Below are positions 1-8,029 of a stretch of DNA of 64,000 nucleotides, piece by piece. Numbering within the stretch: the stretch's first letter is position 1; each line of letters opens with the position of its first letter. The position numbers and the translations under genes are program-made. Origin of the DNA: Streptomyces sp. ISL-87 (GTDB lineage: Bacteria; Actinomycetota; Actinomycetes; Streptomycetales; Streptomycetaceae); contig NZ_JAGGOY010000076.1 in NCBI RefSeq assembly GCF_018614095.1, positions 1 through 64,000 of the forward strand. Reading direction: 5' to 3'. Under the pieces are notes generated by a model, which ran no database searches, was not told the DNA's origin, and saw only the letters and a list, made by a program, of their open reading frames with translations.

Positions 1-110
1 CCCGCGAAGAACGGAGCTAGGGCCCCCGCCCCCGCCAAAGCCCCCTGAGCCCGCCCGTCACGCCGCGCGGGGGCGTCCTCGCCGTCGGTCGAGCGAGGCG
101 TATCGGTTCT

Positions 111-359
111 TCAGGAGCGCCCGGCAGGCCGGGTCTCGCGGCTCCCTACCGACGCGGGGACCCCCTGCTTCGCGTGCTGGACCTGGGTGCGGTCGGCGAC
201 GGAGCCCGGGGGGCGGAAGACCGCATCGCCCGGGTGTTTGGCACGTACCTGCCCTTCGGGGACGGCACAGGCGGCGAGCAGCAGGCCGCCCGCGAGGAGG
301 GCGCCGACGACTCCGAGACCGAGTTGCTTCGATGCGTTCGATGCGTTCTTGGCTGACAC
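111..359 (-). CDS. Small putative lipoprotein
   Basis: An 82-residue product of unknown function, predicted to be exported and lipid-anchored. From a GTG at 359 the protein begins with a lysine-containing n-region, a hydrophobic LGLGVVGALLAGGLLL stretch and a lipobox ending LLAAC, which is why I prefer this start to the ATG at 452, whose extra 31 residues look like translated non-coding DNA. The mature part is short, basic and lacks a recognisable domain. No strong ribosome site is seen at the GTG, so the start is uncertain. It lies alone, downstream of the XRE regulator on the same strand with a gap of about 170 bp. Confidence 0.42.
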   Translation of the reverse strand: MSAKNASNASKQLGLGVVGALLAGGLLLAACAVPEGQVRAKHPGDAVFRPPGSVADRTQVQHAKQGVPASVGSRETRPAGRS

Positions 360-531
360 GCCTTCACGCTTGCCCCGCGCCCCGGCGATCCCACCCCCGA
401 TTGGGCCGTTCGGCCGCCCGAGCCCGCCCGAACGGCAGGCCCGGGCCGCCAATCAGCCGATCGGCACGTCAGCGCGGGCGCACTCGCCGGGCACCCCGAA
501 CCGGCACCGAACCGGCCCCCGAACCGGCGCC

Positions 532-783
532 TCAGACCGGGACGAAGGCGCAGCGCCGCAGCACGTCGTCCAGCGAGAGCCCGAGCGCCTCGGCCACGGC
601 GGCGACCGTGAAGAAGGCAGGGGTAGGGGCCCGGCCGGTCTCGATCTTGCGGAGGGTCTCGGCCGAGAGCCCGGCGCTGGCCGCGACCTCGACCATGCTG
701 CGGCCGCCGCGCGCCTCGCGCAGCAGCGCGCCCAGACGCTCGCCGCGCTCGCGCTCTTCAGGGGTGAGAGGGGTACGGACCAT
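532..783 (-). CDS. XRE-family helix-turn-helix regulator
   Basis: An 83-residue DNA-binding protein that is almost entirely a Cro/C1-type helix-turn-helix domain. Residues about 15-75 show the family pattern, with AGLSAETLRKIETGRAPTP as the recognition helix and turn, followed by FFTVAAVAEALGLSLDDVL. There is no second domain, so it probably acts as a small dimeric repressor. It is transcribed divergently from methionine aminopeptidase across a 64-bp gap that carries inverted repeats, so autoregulation and control of that neighbour are likely. The ATG at 783 is preceded by an AGGA ribosome site 7-8 bases upstream. Confidence 0.85.
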   Translation of the reverse strand: MVRTPLTPEERERGERLGALLREARGGRSMVEVAASAGLSAETLRKIETGRAPTPAFFTVAAVAEALGLSLDDVLRRCAFVPV

Positions 784-806
784 GCCCCCATCCTACCCCG
801 CGCCCC

Positions 807-844
807 AATAACTATCCCGTTAAAGTTATACCGGTATAGTTATT
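807..844. promoter_or_regulatory. Bidirectional promoter with operator-like inverted repeats
   Basis: The short gap between the XRE gene and map is AT-rich against a GC-rich background. It contains AATAACTAT at 807-815 mirrored by ATAGTTATT at 836-844, and a perfect 12-bp palindrome TATACCGGTATA at 827-838. The -10-like TATAGT (835-840) lies 7 bases before the map ATG at 848, so the map transcript may be leaderless. The XRE protein encoded next door is the obvious candidate ligand; that is inference. Confidence 0.6.
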
Positions 845-847
845 GGC

Positions 848-1615
848 ATGGTGGAACTGAAGACAGAACAGTCGATCGACGAGATGCGCGCCCCCGGCCG
901 GGTGGTCGCCCGGGCCCTGGCCGCCGTACGGGACAGCGCGCGGGTGGGCATCTCCCTGCTGGAGCTGGACGAGGTGGCCCGCGGGGTGCTCCGCGAGGCC
1001 GGCGCGACCTCGCCCTTCCTCGGCTACCGGCCGCGGTTCGCGCCGGTGCCCTTTCCGGCGGTGGTGTGCGCCTCGGTCAACGACGCGATCGTGCACGGCA
1101 TCCCCGACGGCTACCGGCTGCGCGACGGCGACCTGGTCAGCATCGACTGCGGGGCCGAGCTCGGGGGCTGGGTCGGCGACGCCGCGATCAGCTTCACGGT
1201 CGGGCAGGCCCGCCCCGCCGATCTGCGCCTGATCGAGACCGCCGAGGCGGCCCTCGCGGCCGGGATCGCCGCCGCCGTGCCCGGAAACAAGATCGGCGAC
1301 ATCGCCCACGCCGTCGGCACGGTCTGCCGCGCCGCGGGATACGGCATCCCGGACGGCTTCGGCGGACACGGCGTCGGCCGCACCATGCACGAGGACCCGG
1401 GCGTGCCCAACGAGGGCCCGCCCGGTCGCGGCATGAAGCTGCGCCCCGGCATGGTCATCGCGATCGAGCCGATGCTGATCGCGGGCGGCACGGACGACTA
1501 CCGGTGCGACGGCGACGGCTGGACCCTGCGGACCGTCGACGGCAGCCGCGCCGCGCATGCGGAGCACACGGTCGCGATCACCGCCGACGGCCCGAGGATC
1601 CTCACCGCACCGTAG
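848..1615 (+). CDS. map: Methionine aminopeptidase, type I
   Basis: A cytosolic metalloenzyme that removes the initiator methionine from new proteins. The 255-residue protein has the pita-bread fold pattern with all five metal ligands visible: D100 in SIDCG, D111 in VGDAAIS, H174 in GGHGVG, E207 in IAIEPM and E239 in AEHTVAI. The length fits type I without the N-terminal zinc extension. The ATG at 848 lies directly after the operator repeats with no ribosome site, which suggests a leaderless message. Because it is paired with an XRE regulator rather than with ribosomal-protein genes, it is probably an accessory, regulated paralogue of the essential enzyme. Confidence 0.93.
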   Translation: MVELKTEQSIDEMRAPGRVVARALAAVRDSARVGISLLELDEVARGVLREAGATSPFLGYRPRFAPVPFPAVVCASVNDAIVHGIPDGYRLRDGDLVSIDCGAELGGWVGDAAISFTVGQARPADLRLIETAEAALAAGIAAAVPGNKIGDIAHAVGTVCRAAGYGIPDGFGGHGVGRTMHEDPGVPNEGPPGRGMKLRPGMVIAIEPMLIAGGTDDYRCDGDGWTLRTVDGSRAAHAEHTVAITADGPRILTAP

Positions 1616-1629
1616 GTGCCCCGGAGGTC

Positions 1630-3429
1630 CTACGGGTGCCCGTGCGGGTGGACCACCATCGCCGAGCCGCCGCCGCGCCGGCTCGTCTCGGCCGCGGCCA
1701 GCCAGCGCCCGTCCGGCAGGCGCTGGACGCCGGTGGCGGCGCCGATCTCCGGGTTCTGCCGGAAGCCCTGGCCGATCGCCTCCAGTTCGGCGCGCACCGG
1801 GCTGTTCCACAGGCCCGGCTCCAGCTCGGTGGTGGTCTGGTTGCGCTGACTGGCCCGCGGTGCGGCGATGGCGTCGACCAGCGGCAGGCCCCGGTCCAGA
1901 TGCCCGATCAGGGTCTGGAGGACGGTGGTGATGATGGTGGCCCCGCCCGGGGAGCCGACCGCGAGGACGGGACGCCCGTGTTCCAGCACGATGGTCGGTG
2001 ACATGGACGAGCGCGGCCGCTTGCCCGGTCCGGGCAGGTTCGGGTCCGGGACGCCGGGGAAGGCCGGGGCGAAGGAGAAGTCGGTCAGCTCGTTGTTGAG
2101 CAGGAAGCCGCGCCCGGGCACGGTGATCGCGCTGCCGCCCGTGGACTCGATGGTCAGGGTGTACGACACCACGTTGCCCCACCGGTCGGCGACCGTCAGG
2201 TGGGTGGTGTTCTCGCCCTCGTACGTGGTCGGCGCGGCCTGGCCGGCGGTGGCGCAGGGCGCCGGGTGACGCGGGTCGCCGGGGGCCAGCGGGCTGGTCA
2301 GCGCCCGGTCCGGCCTGATCAGGCAGGCGCGCGAGTCCGCGTACCGCTGCGTCAGCAGCTCGCGCGTGGGGACCTGCTCGAAGGCCGGGTCCCCTACCCA
2401 GCGGCCCCGGTCGGCGAAGGAGATCCGCGAGGCCTCGATGAACCGGTGCAGGTACTGCGCCTCGGAGAGCGAGCCGAGGTCGGTGCGCTCCAGGATGTTC
2501 AGCGCCTCGCCGACGGTGGTGCCGCCGGAGGAGGACGGGGCCATGCTGTACACGTCCAGGCCTCGGTAGCCGACCCGGGTCGGGGCCTGCCGCTTGGTCT
2601 CGTACGCGCGCAGGTCGGCGGTGGTCAGGTCGCCGGACCGGACCTTCCGGGTCGCGGCCGGGTCGACCGGCGGTGTGCGCACGGCGTTGACGATGTCCTC
2701 GGCGATCGGACCCCGGTAGAGCGCGCTGGCGCCCTTGCGGCGGAGCTCGGCGTAGGTGGCGGCCAGGTCGGGGTTCTTGAACGTGGAGCCGACCACCGGG
2801 AGGGCCCCGCCCGGCAGGAACAGTTTTCCGGTGTCCGGGAAGTCCTTGAACCGGTCCTGGTTGAGCTCCGTCTGGGCCCGGAAGGTGCTGTCGACGGTGA
2901 ATCCGTCGCGCGCCAGCTTCTCGGCGGGCTTGAGGAGTTGGCCGAGGGGCCGCGAACCCCAGGCGTCCAGAGCGCTCTCCCAGGTCGCCGGGGTACCGGG
3001 GACGCCGACCCCGCGGCCGCTGGTCTGGCCCTCGGCGAAGGGGATGGGGACGCCGTTCTCCTGGAAGAGCGTGGCGGTGGCCGACGCGGGCGCGGTCTCG
3101 CGGCCGTCGATGGTGTGCACCCGGCGGGACGCGGCGTCGTAGTAGACGAAGTAGCCGCCCCCGCCGATGCCGGCCGAGTACGGCTCGGTGACCCCGAGTG
3201 CGGCGGCGGTGGCGACCGCGGCGTCCACGGCGTTGCCGCCGGAGCGCAGGACCGCGATTCCGGCCGCGGAGGCATCGGCGTCGACGCTGGCGACGGCCCC
3301 GCCGTATCCGGCGGCGACGGGGACCTTCGCGGGGGTGGAGGCCGCCGACGGCGGGGCGGCGGCGCCGGTCGAGACGAGGGCCGCGGCGAGGGCGAGCATC
3401 GGTAACGTGCGGGCGACGGGACGGTGCAT
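1630..3429 (-). CDS. ggt: Gamma-glutamyltranspeptidase, secreted
   Basis: A secreted Ntn-hydrolase that cleaves gamma-glutamyl bonds, for example in glutathione, and transfers the glutamyl group. The 599-residue precursor starts with a signal peptide (about residues 1-28: an arginine, then LPMLALAAALVSTGAAA). The autocleavage and nucleophile threonine lies in ENTTHLTVADRWGNVVSYT near residue 407, dividing large and small subunits, and the small subunit has the oxyanion motif GSPGGATIITTVLQ. An AGG-rich ribosome site (TGGAGG) precedes the ATG. The gene is convergent with map, and its upstream region holds a large perfect hairpin. Length and motifs are normal, so it should be active. Confidence 0.95.
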   Translation of the reverse strand: MHRPVARTLPMLALAAALVSTGAAAPPSAASTPAKVPVAAGYGGAVASVDADASAAGIAVLRSGGNAVDAAVATAAALGVTEPYSAGIGGGGYFVYYDAASRRVHTIDGRETAPASATATLFQENGVPIPFAEGQTSGRGVGVPGTPATWESALDAWGSRPLGQLLKPAEKLARDGFTVDSTFRAQTELNQDRFKDFPDTGKLFLPGGALPVVGSTFKNPDLAATYAELRRKGASALYRGPIAEDIVNAVRTPPVDPAATRKVRSGDLTTADLRAYETKRQAPTRVGYRGLDVYSMAPSSSGGTTVGEALNILERTDLGSLSEAQYLHRFIEASRISFADRGRWVGDPAFEQVPTRELLTQRYADSRACLIRPDRALTSPLAPGDPRHPAPCATAGQAAPTTYEGENTTHLTVADRWGNVVSYTLTIESTGGSAITVPGRGFLLNNELTDFSFAPAFPGVPDPNLPGPGKRPRSSMSPTIVLEHGRPVLAVGSPGGATIITTVLQTLIGHLDRGLPLVDAIAAPRASQRNQTTTELEPGLWNSPVRAELEAIGQGFRQNPEIGAATGVQRLPDGRWLAAAETSRRGGGSAMVVHPHGHP

Positions 3430-3478
3430 CCGGACCTCCAGTGGCAGCGTCCGCCGAGCCTAGCGGCCGCCCCGCCCT

Positions 3479-3532
3479 CCCGTCAGGAGGCTGTCGCGGC
3501 ACGCGCCCCGGCCGCGACAGCCTCCTGACGGG
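3479..3532. repeat. 22-bp perfect inverted repeat between divergent genes
   Basis: Positions 3479-3500 and 3511-3532 are exact reverse complements (22 bp, 10-base loop). The left arm begins CCCGTCAGGAGGCTGTCGCG. It lies about 50 bp upstream of the ggt start and 72 bp upstream of the next gene, so it is not at the 3' end of either gene. It could be an operator, a 5' attenuator hairpin in the ggt leader, or an insulating terminator between two divergent units. Confidence 0.9.
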
Positions 3533-3574
3533 GAGGCTCCGTCGCCCGGCGGCGAGCTCGGAGTCCGGCTTCAG

Positions 3575-3606
3575 CATGCGCCGGATGCCCTAGCATCCGG
3601 CGCATG
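3575..3606 (+). repeat. 13-bp inverted repeat spanning a start codon
   Basis: CATGCGCCGGATG (3575-3587) is repeated inverted as CATCCGGCGCATG (3594-3606) with a 6-base loop. The ATG of the following gene is the last three bases of the right arm. The loop end carries TAGCAT (3591-3596), a fair -10 box 7 bases before the ATG, and no ribosome site is present, so the message may begin at the start codon. The repeat is then best read as a DNA operator, not an RNA hairpin. Confidence 0.75.
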
Positions 3607-4329
3607 GACGACGACGTGCGCAACATCGTGCTCGGGGTGATAGCCACGGGCGTCAGCGGCGGATTCGGGTGGTTCGCCCGGACCTACCTGTGGCGCCGCG
3701 CCCTGCGCCGCAAGCAGGCTTTCTTCGGACTGCCGAACGGCTCGGACTGTCTGTTCGTGGTGAACCGTCAAATGGGCGGCACCGATGGCTCGGTGCACCG
3801 CAGCGACACCTTCGCGCTGCTGGAGCTCTCCGCGCTGATCAAGGACTGCGGGGCGAACCTGCAGATCGTCACGCACGACGGGGCCCGCCAGGGCTTCGGC
3901 GAGCGGGCCGAGTTCTGTGTCGGCGGGCCCGTCTCCAACGCCCGTACGGCGGCCCATCTCAACTCCCTGCTGCCGGGCGTGCGCGTGGACACCACCAGCG
4001 CTCCCGGCCCGGACCGCGGTGCCATCGAGATCGGCGGGGAGGCCTACCGCTGGGAGAAGGGCGCCGTGGAATACGTGCTGCTGGCCCGGCTGACGAACGG
4101 GCACGGCGCCCGACCGGTGTTCCTGCTGTCCGGGCAGACCGCGAACAGCAACCAGGCCGCCGCCCGCTATCTGGCCCGGCATCACGTGCAGTTGGCGCGC
4201 AAGTTCGGTGGGAATTCCTTCTGCCTCCTGCTGAAGGTGATCAACTCCGATGCCTACGGGCCGGACGTGACCGAGCTGGTCGCGGACGTCACCCGCGGCG
4301 CCCAGACACCCGTACCGGCAGCCGCGTGA
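3604..4329 (+). CDS. Hypothetical protein with N-terminal membrane segment
   Basis: I do not recognise this 241-residue protein. Residues 6-26 (RNIVLGVIATGVSGGFGWFA) form one hydrophobic segment followed by an arginine/lysine-rich stretch (LWRRALRRKQ), typical of a single anchor with the rest in the cytosol. The soluble part alternates strands and helices (DCLFVVNRQMGG, NLQIVTHDGARQG, ARPVFLLSGQTANSNQAA), suggesting a Rossmann-like alpha/beta fold. No catalytic motif is evident. Its last 41 bases overlap the 3' end of the convergent P450 gene. The start is fixed by the ATG inside the inverted repeat; there is no ribosome site. Confidence 0.75.
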   Translation: MDDDVRNIVLGVIATGVSGGFGWFARTYLWRRALRRKQAFFGLPNGSDCLFVVNRQMGGTDGSVHRSDTFALLELSALIKDCGANLQIVTHDGARQGFGERAEFCVGGPVSNARTAAHLNSLLPGVRVDTTSAPGPDRGAIEIGGEAYRWEKGAVEYVLLARLTNGHGARPVFLLSGQTANSNQAAARYLARHHVQLARKFGGNSFCLLLKVINSDAYGPDVTELVADVTRGAQTPVPAAA

Positions 4330-5548
4330 TCCCGTTGATGAAGTTGGACACCAACCGCCGGGGTGGGCCCGCGAGTTCGGGTGCGGGCATGGCAGTGCGC
4401 CACTCCTCGTAGAAGGTGCGCAGCTGGAGCCGGGCGAAGTGCGCGCCTAGGCAGACGTGCGGGCCGTCGCCGAAGGAGACGTGCGGGTTGGGCGCCCGGC
4501 CGAGGTCGAGCCGGTCCGGGCGGGTGAAGACGCGCTCGTCGTGGTTGGCGGAGGCGTGGAAGACCACCACCTTGTCTCCGGCCCGGATGCGGCGTCCGGC
4601 GAGTTCGGTGTCCACGGCGGCCGTGCGGCGGAAGCTGAGCACCGGCGGGTGGACGCGCAGGAGTTCGTCCACGGCGCGGTCCATCGGGGCCCGCCCGTCG
4701 GCGAGTTGACGGTAGGCGTCCGGATCGTCGGCCAGGGCGAGCAGCCCGCCGGGCGCGGCACTGCGTACGGTGTCGTTGCCCGCGACGGTGAGCAGGAAGA
4801 AGAACATCTCCAGCTCGGCCGGGTCCAGTCCGGCCTCGGCGAGGGCGGTCATCACGTCGTCGCCCGGGTGGGCCCGCTTGTGGGCGGCCAGTTCGCGGGC
4901 GTACGAGAACATCTCGCCCAGCAGCGCCGGGGAGCGCGGGTTGAGGGGCTTGCCGTCCGGGCCGAGCAGGGGCGCGGGCGCGTCCTCGGGATCCTGGTAG
5001 CCGATGACCCGTACGGTCCACTCCAGCAGCAGGCCCCGGTCGGCGGCCGGGACGCCCAGCAGGTCGGTCAGGTTGAGCAGCGCGTACTCGTCGGTGACGG
5101 CGGAGACCAGGTCGGCGGCCCCGTCCTCGGCCTTCTCGCGGGCGGCGGCGAGCAGCGTACGGGCCCGCTCGCGGACGCGGCCGGCGAAGGCGTCGACGCG
5201 GGCCGGGGTGAAGGCCCGGGCGACCAGCCGGCGCAGTCGCCCGTGGCCGGGAGGGTCCTGGTTGAGCATGGTGCGGCGCAGGAAGGGCAGGTCGGCCGGG
5301 TCGGGGTCGCGGATCTGGGTGGCGCCGAGCCAGGAGGAGTACGTGGCGTGGTCGCGCAGGACCCGGACGACGTCGGCGTGCCGGGTGACGGCCCAGAAAC
5401 CGGGGCCGGCGGGCCAGCCCAGGATCTCCGGCTCCTCCTGCCGGGCCACCGGGTGCCGGTCGCGCAGCAGCCGGTAGCGCTCGTACGGGATGCCCTCGGC
5501 GTAGATGCGGGGGTCGAAGACGTCGGGGGCGTCCGCGGCGGGGTCCAT
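4289..5548 (-). CDS. Cytochrome P450, CYP124/125-like
   Basis: A soluble bacterial heme monooxygenase of 419 residues that needs ferredoxin and reductase partners, not seen nearby. The heme-binding loop FGDGPHVCLGAHFA places the axial Cys near residue 365; the I-helix oxygen motif is AGNDT near residue 253, and the K-helix ELLR is followed by VHPPVLSFRR. The N-terminus (FDPRIYAEGIPYERYRLLRD, then FWAVTRHADV, FLRRTMLNQDPPGH) resembles the CYP124/125/142 sterol and fatty-acid omega-hydroxylase group, so the substrate is probably hydrophobic; that is inference. I start at the ATG at 5548 because the 30 residues upstream are a repetitive arginine/leucine-rich run. It lies about 100 bp downstream of the response regulator on the same strand. 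Confidence 0.9.
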   Translation of the reverse strand: MDPAADAPDVFDPRIYAEGIPYERYRLLRDRHPVARQEEPEILGWPAGPGFWAVTRHADVVRVLRDHATYSSWLGATQIRDPDPADLPFLRRTMLNQDPPGHGRLRRLVARAFTPARVDAFAGRVRERARTLLAAAREKAEDGAADLVSAVTDEYALLNLTDLLGVPAADRGLLLEWTVRVIGYQDPEDAPAPLLGPDGKPLNPRSPALLGEMFSYARELAAHKRAHPGDDVMTALAEAGLDPAELEMFFFLLTVAGNDTVRSAAPGGLLALADDPDAYRQLADGRAPMDRAVDELLRVHPPVLSFRRTAAVDTELAGRRIRAGDKVVVFHASANHDERVFTRPDRLDLGRAPNPHVSFGDGPHVCLGAHFARLQLRTFYEEWRTAMPAPELAGPPRRLVSNFINGITRLPVRVSGRRG

Positions 5549-5647
5549 GGGGCCACGGTGGCGGCAGGAACGGCCGCCACGCAAGAGGACGGCCCGCAAG
5601 GAGACGCCTCGCACGCCTCGCAGGTGGACGGCCCGCAAGGGGTGGGG

Positions 5648-6325
5648 TCAGGGCCCTGTGTCGCAGTCGGCCGGGTCGAGGGCGGTGTCCGGGCCGCGCA
5701 GCACCGCCCGGTACTGCGACCCGCTGGTCGACAGCACGGTGCACACCACCTGCCGGCGGGCGGCGGAGGACAGGTCCCCGACCTTGACCGGCAGCCGGAC
5801 CTCCAGCACCGGGTCCGAGTCCGAGCCCGAGCCCGAGCCCGAGTCCGAGCCCGACCGCGAGCTGACATCCAGCGCCGAGAGCTGCTCCGCGTTCAGCTCC
5901 GGCAGCCGGGTGCCCAGGCCGGCGGCCTTCGCCGGGCGGCCGGCGGGGGCGCTGAGGCGGCGCAGCACGGCCCTGATGCGGGCCTCGATGACCTCGGTGC
6001 GGGCGGGCTTGACGATGTAGTCGTCGGCCCCGGCCTCCAGGCCGACGACGATGTCGAAGTCGTCGCCGCGTGCGGTGAGCATGATGATCGGGACCTGGCT
6101 GGTCTCGCGGATCCGGCGGCAGACCTGTACGCCGTTGATCCCGGGCAGCATGAGGTCGAGCAGCACCAGTTCGGGGCGGAAGCCCGCCATCAGGCCGAGG
6201 CCCGCCTCGCCGGTCTCGGCGGCGCTCACCTCGTGGCCGCGGCGGCGCAGGCCCAGGCCCACGCCTTCGCGGATGGAAGGGTCGTCCTCGATCAGCAGTA
6301 CGCGTGGCATCCGGTCGGCATCCAA
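5648..6325 (-). CDS. Response regulator with atypical C-terminal tail
   Basis: A 225-residue protein whose first 123 residues are a complete CheY-like receiver: acidic pocket E13/D14/D15, phospho-acceptor D57 in LVLLDLMLPG, T84 and K106 in GADDYIVKPA, closest to OmpR-class regulators. The remaining 100 residues should be a winged helix but show no such pattern. Instead there is a linker, a Ser/Asp/Gly-rich run (about 155-171, encoded by a degenerate GAGTCC/GAGCCC hexamer repeat) and a segment LEVRLPVKVGDLSSAARRQV. No alternative frame restores a winged helix. It may work by protein contact or be a decayed regulator. No histidine kinase is adjacent. It follows murJ by 24 bp on the same strand. 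Confidence 0.85.
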   Translation of the reverse strand: MDADRMPRVLLIEDDPSIREGVGLGLRRRGHEVSAAETGEAGLGLMAGFRPELVLLDLMLPGINGVQVCRRIRETSQVPIIMLTARGDDFDIVVGLEAGADDYIVKPARTEVIEARIRAVLRRLSAPAGRPAKAAGLGTRLPELNAEQLSALDVSSRSGSDSGSGSGSDSDPVLEVRLPVKVGDLSSAARRQVVCTVLSTSGSQYRAVLRGPDTALDPADCDTGP

Positions 6326-6349
6326 GGTGGTTCGGGGCGGTTCCTCCCG

Positions 6350-8029
6350 CTAGCGGCCCGTCTTGCGGCCCGTCTTGCGGCCGAGGGAAGAGCCGAGCAG
6401 GTCGGTGATCTCGGTCAGGCGCAGCGGCCTGGCGAGAAGGACGACGACGAGGGCGATGACCGCGGTTCCCGCTCCGGCGGCGGCGAGGTTGCCGAGGCCG
6501 TCGGCGGCGCGGGCGGCCGCGTACCCGGCGGCGGCCGCCGGGGCGCAGGCGGCCAGTAGCCGCAGGTGGGTGCCCAGCACGTTGGTGCGGCGTCCGTCGC
6601 GCGTGCCCGCGCGGGGGCCGAGCCGCCGGGCGAGGGTGTACGCGGTGACCGCGAGGCCCGCGAACAGCGCGACGGAGTACGCGCCGGCCATCCCGGTGAC
6701 CGCCCAGCGGGGGGGCAGCAGCAGGTAGGCGGCGGCCGAGAGCGCGGCGTTCAGGGCGGCGATGACCAGGTTCAGGAAGAAGGGGGTCCGGGTGTCCGAG
6801 AGGGCGTAGAACCCGCGCGAGAGGACGTACTGGCCGGAGAAGGCGATCAGGCCGGGCGCGAAGGCCATGAGCATGCCCGCCATGACCTCGATGTCGGCGG
6901 CGCGGGTGCGCCCGTACTCGAAGACGCCGCCCATCACCCAGGGGGCGAGGGCGGCGAAGACCGCGGCGGCGGGGACGACGAGGGCGGCGCTGGAGCGCAG
7001 GGCGTACGAGATGTCGCGGCGCACCGCGGCGAGGTCGCCGTCGGTGGCGGCCGAGCTCATCCGGGGCATCAGGGCGGTCACAAGAGAGACGGTGATGATG
7101 CCCTGCGGGACGATCCACAGCTGGTAGGCGTTGCTGTAGGCGGTGTAGCCGGCGCCGCCGGCGAGGCCCGCCTCGACGGCGCGCTGTCCGGTGGTGGTGG
7201 AGAGCCGGGTCACGACCCAGTAGCCGATCTGGTTGGTGAAGACGAGCATCACCAGCCAGCCCGCGTTGCGCAGGGGGCGGGAAAGGCCCTTGCCGCGCCA
7301 GTCGAAGCGTGGCCGCCAGCGGAAGCGGGCGGCGCGCAGCGAGGGGATCAGCGCGAGGGCCTGGATGACGATGCCGGCGGTGGTGCCGAGGCCGAGCAGC
7401 CGGGTCTCGGCGGCGGTCAGGCCGTCCGTCGCGTCGTGGGACAGGTGCAGGAAGAGCCCGAAGACCCCGATGATCACGAGGTTGTTGAGGACGGGGGTCC
7501 ACATCATCGCGCCGAACCGGCCGCGGGCGTTCAGTACTTGGCCGAGCAGGGTGAACAGCCCGTAGAAGAGGATCTGCGGCAGGCAGTACCGGGCCAGGGC
7601 CACGGTGGTGCTCGCCTGCGCACCGTCGTAATCGGTGTACGTGGACACGATCAGCGGCGCTGCCAGCACGGCGACGGCGGTGAGCACCACGAGCGCGGCC
7701 GTGCAGGCGGTGAGCAGCCGGTCGGTGTACGCCGCTCCGCCGTCCTCGTGCTCCTTGGCGGCCCGGACCAGCTCGGGCACGAAGACGGCGTTGAGCGCGC
7801 CGCCGATGAGCAGCATGTACAGGATGTTCGGGACGGTGTTGGAGACGGCGTAGCTGTCGCCGAGCAGTCCGGTGCCGAGTGCGGCGACGACGACCGCGGA
7901 GCGGACGAAGCCGGTAGCGCGGGAGACGATGGAGCCCGCGGCCATGAGCACGCCACTGCGCAGCACGGAGGCCTTCGGCGGCGCCGCGGGCGCGCCGGGG
8001 GCGGCCGGCCGGGTGTCGGTGGTGGTCAC
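6350..8029 (-). CDS. murJ: MurJ/MviN-type lipid II flippase family protein
   Basis: A multi-spanning membrane protein (559 residues, about 14 helices) of the MOP exporter superfamily, expected to flip lipid-linked peptidoglycan precursors. Family marks are ASIVSRATGFVRSAVV-like text near residue 30 (GSIVSRATGFVRSAVVVA), the N-terminal NTVPNILYMLLIGGALNAVF and repeated polar residues within helices. The tail ends with a repeated KTGR. I use the GTG at 8029 because it overlaps the TGA of the upstream FemX fragment (GTGA), a sign of translational coupling; the reading frame further upstream to 8326 is antisense to other coding DNA. Because the upstream gene is truncated, the original promoter of this operon may be lost. 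Confidence 0.9.
   Translation of the reverse strand: MTTTDTRPAAPGAPAAPPKASVLRSGVLMAAGSIVSRATGFVRSAVVVAALGTGLLGDSYAVSNTVPNILYMLLIGGALNAVFVPELVRAAKEHEDGGAAYTDRLLTACTAALVVLTAVAVLAAPLIVSTYTDYDGAQASTTVALARYCLPQILFYGLFTLLGQVLNARGRFGAMMWTPVLNNLVIIGVFGLFLHLSHDATDGLTAAETRLLGLGTTAGIVIQALALIPSLRAARFRWRPRFDWRGKGLSRPLRNAGWLVMLVFTNQIGYWVVTRLSTTTGQRAVEAGLAGGAGYTAYSNAYQLWIVPQGIITVSLVTALMPRMSSAATDGDLAAVRRDISYALRSSAALVVPAAAVFAALAPWVMGGVFEYGRTRAADIEVMAGMLMAFAPGLIAFSGQYVLSRGFYALSDTRTPFFLNLVIAALNAALSAAAYLLLPPRWAVTGMAGAYSVALFAGLAVTAYTLARRLGPRAGTRDGRRTNVLGTHLRLLAACAPAAAAGYAAARAADGLGNLAAAGAGTAVIALVVVLLARPLRLTEITDLLGSSLGRKTGRKTGR

Noticed and set aside
187..2001. Long plus-strand frame of 604 codons
   Set aside because: It is the shadow of map and the antisense of ggt; the translation is arginine- and proline-rich with no family features.
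5549..5647. N-terminal extension of the P450 or a leader peptide
   Set aside because: The LRAV/LRGV text comes from a short DNA direct repeat (GGACGGCCCGCAAGG); the conserved P450 start is at 5548.
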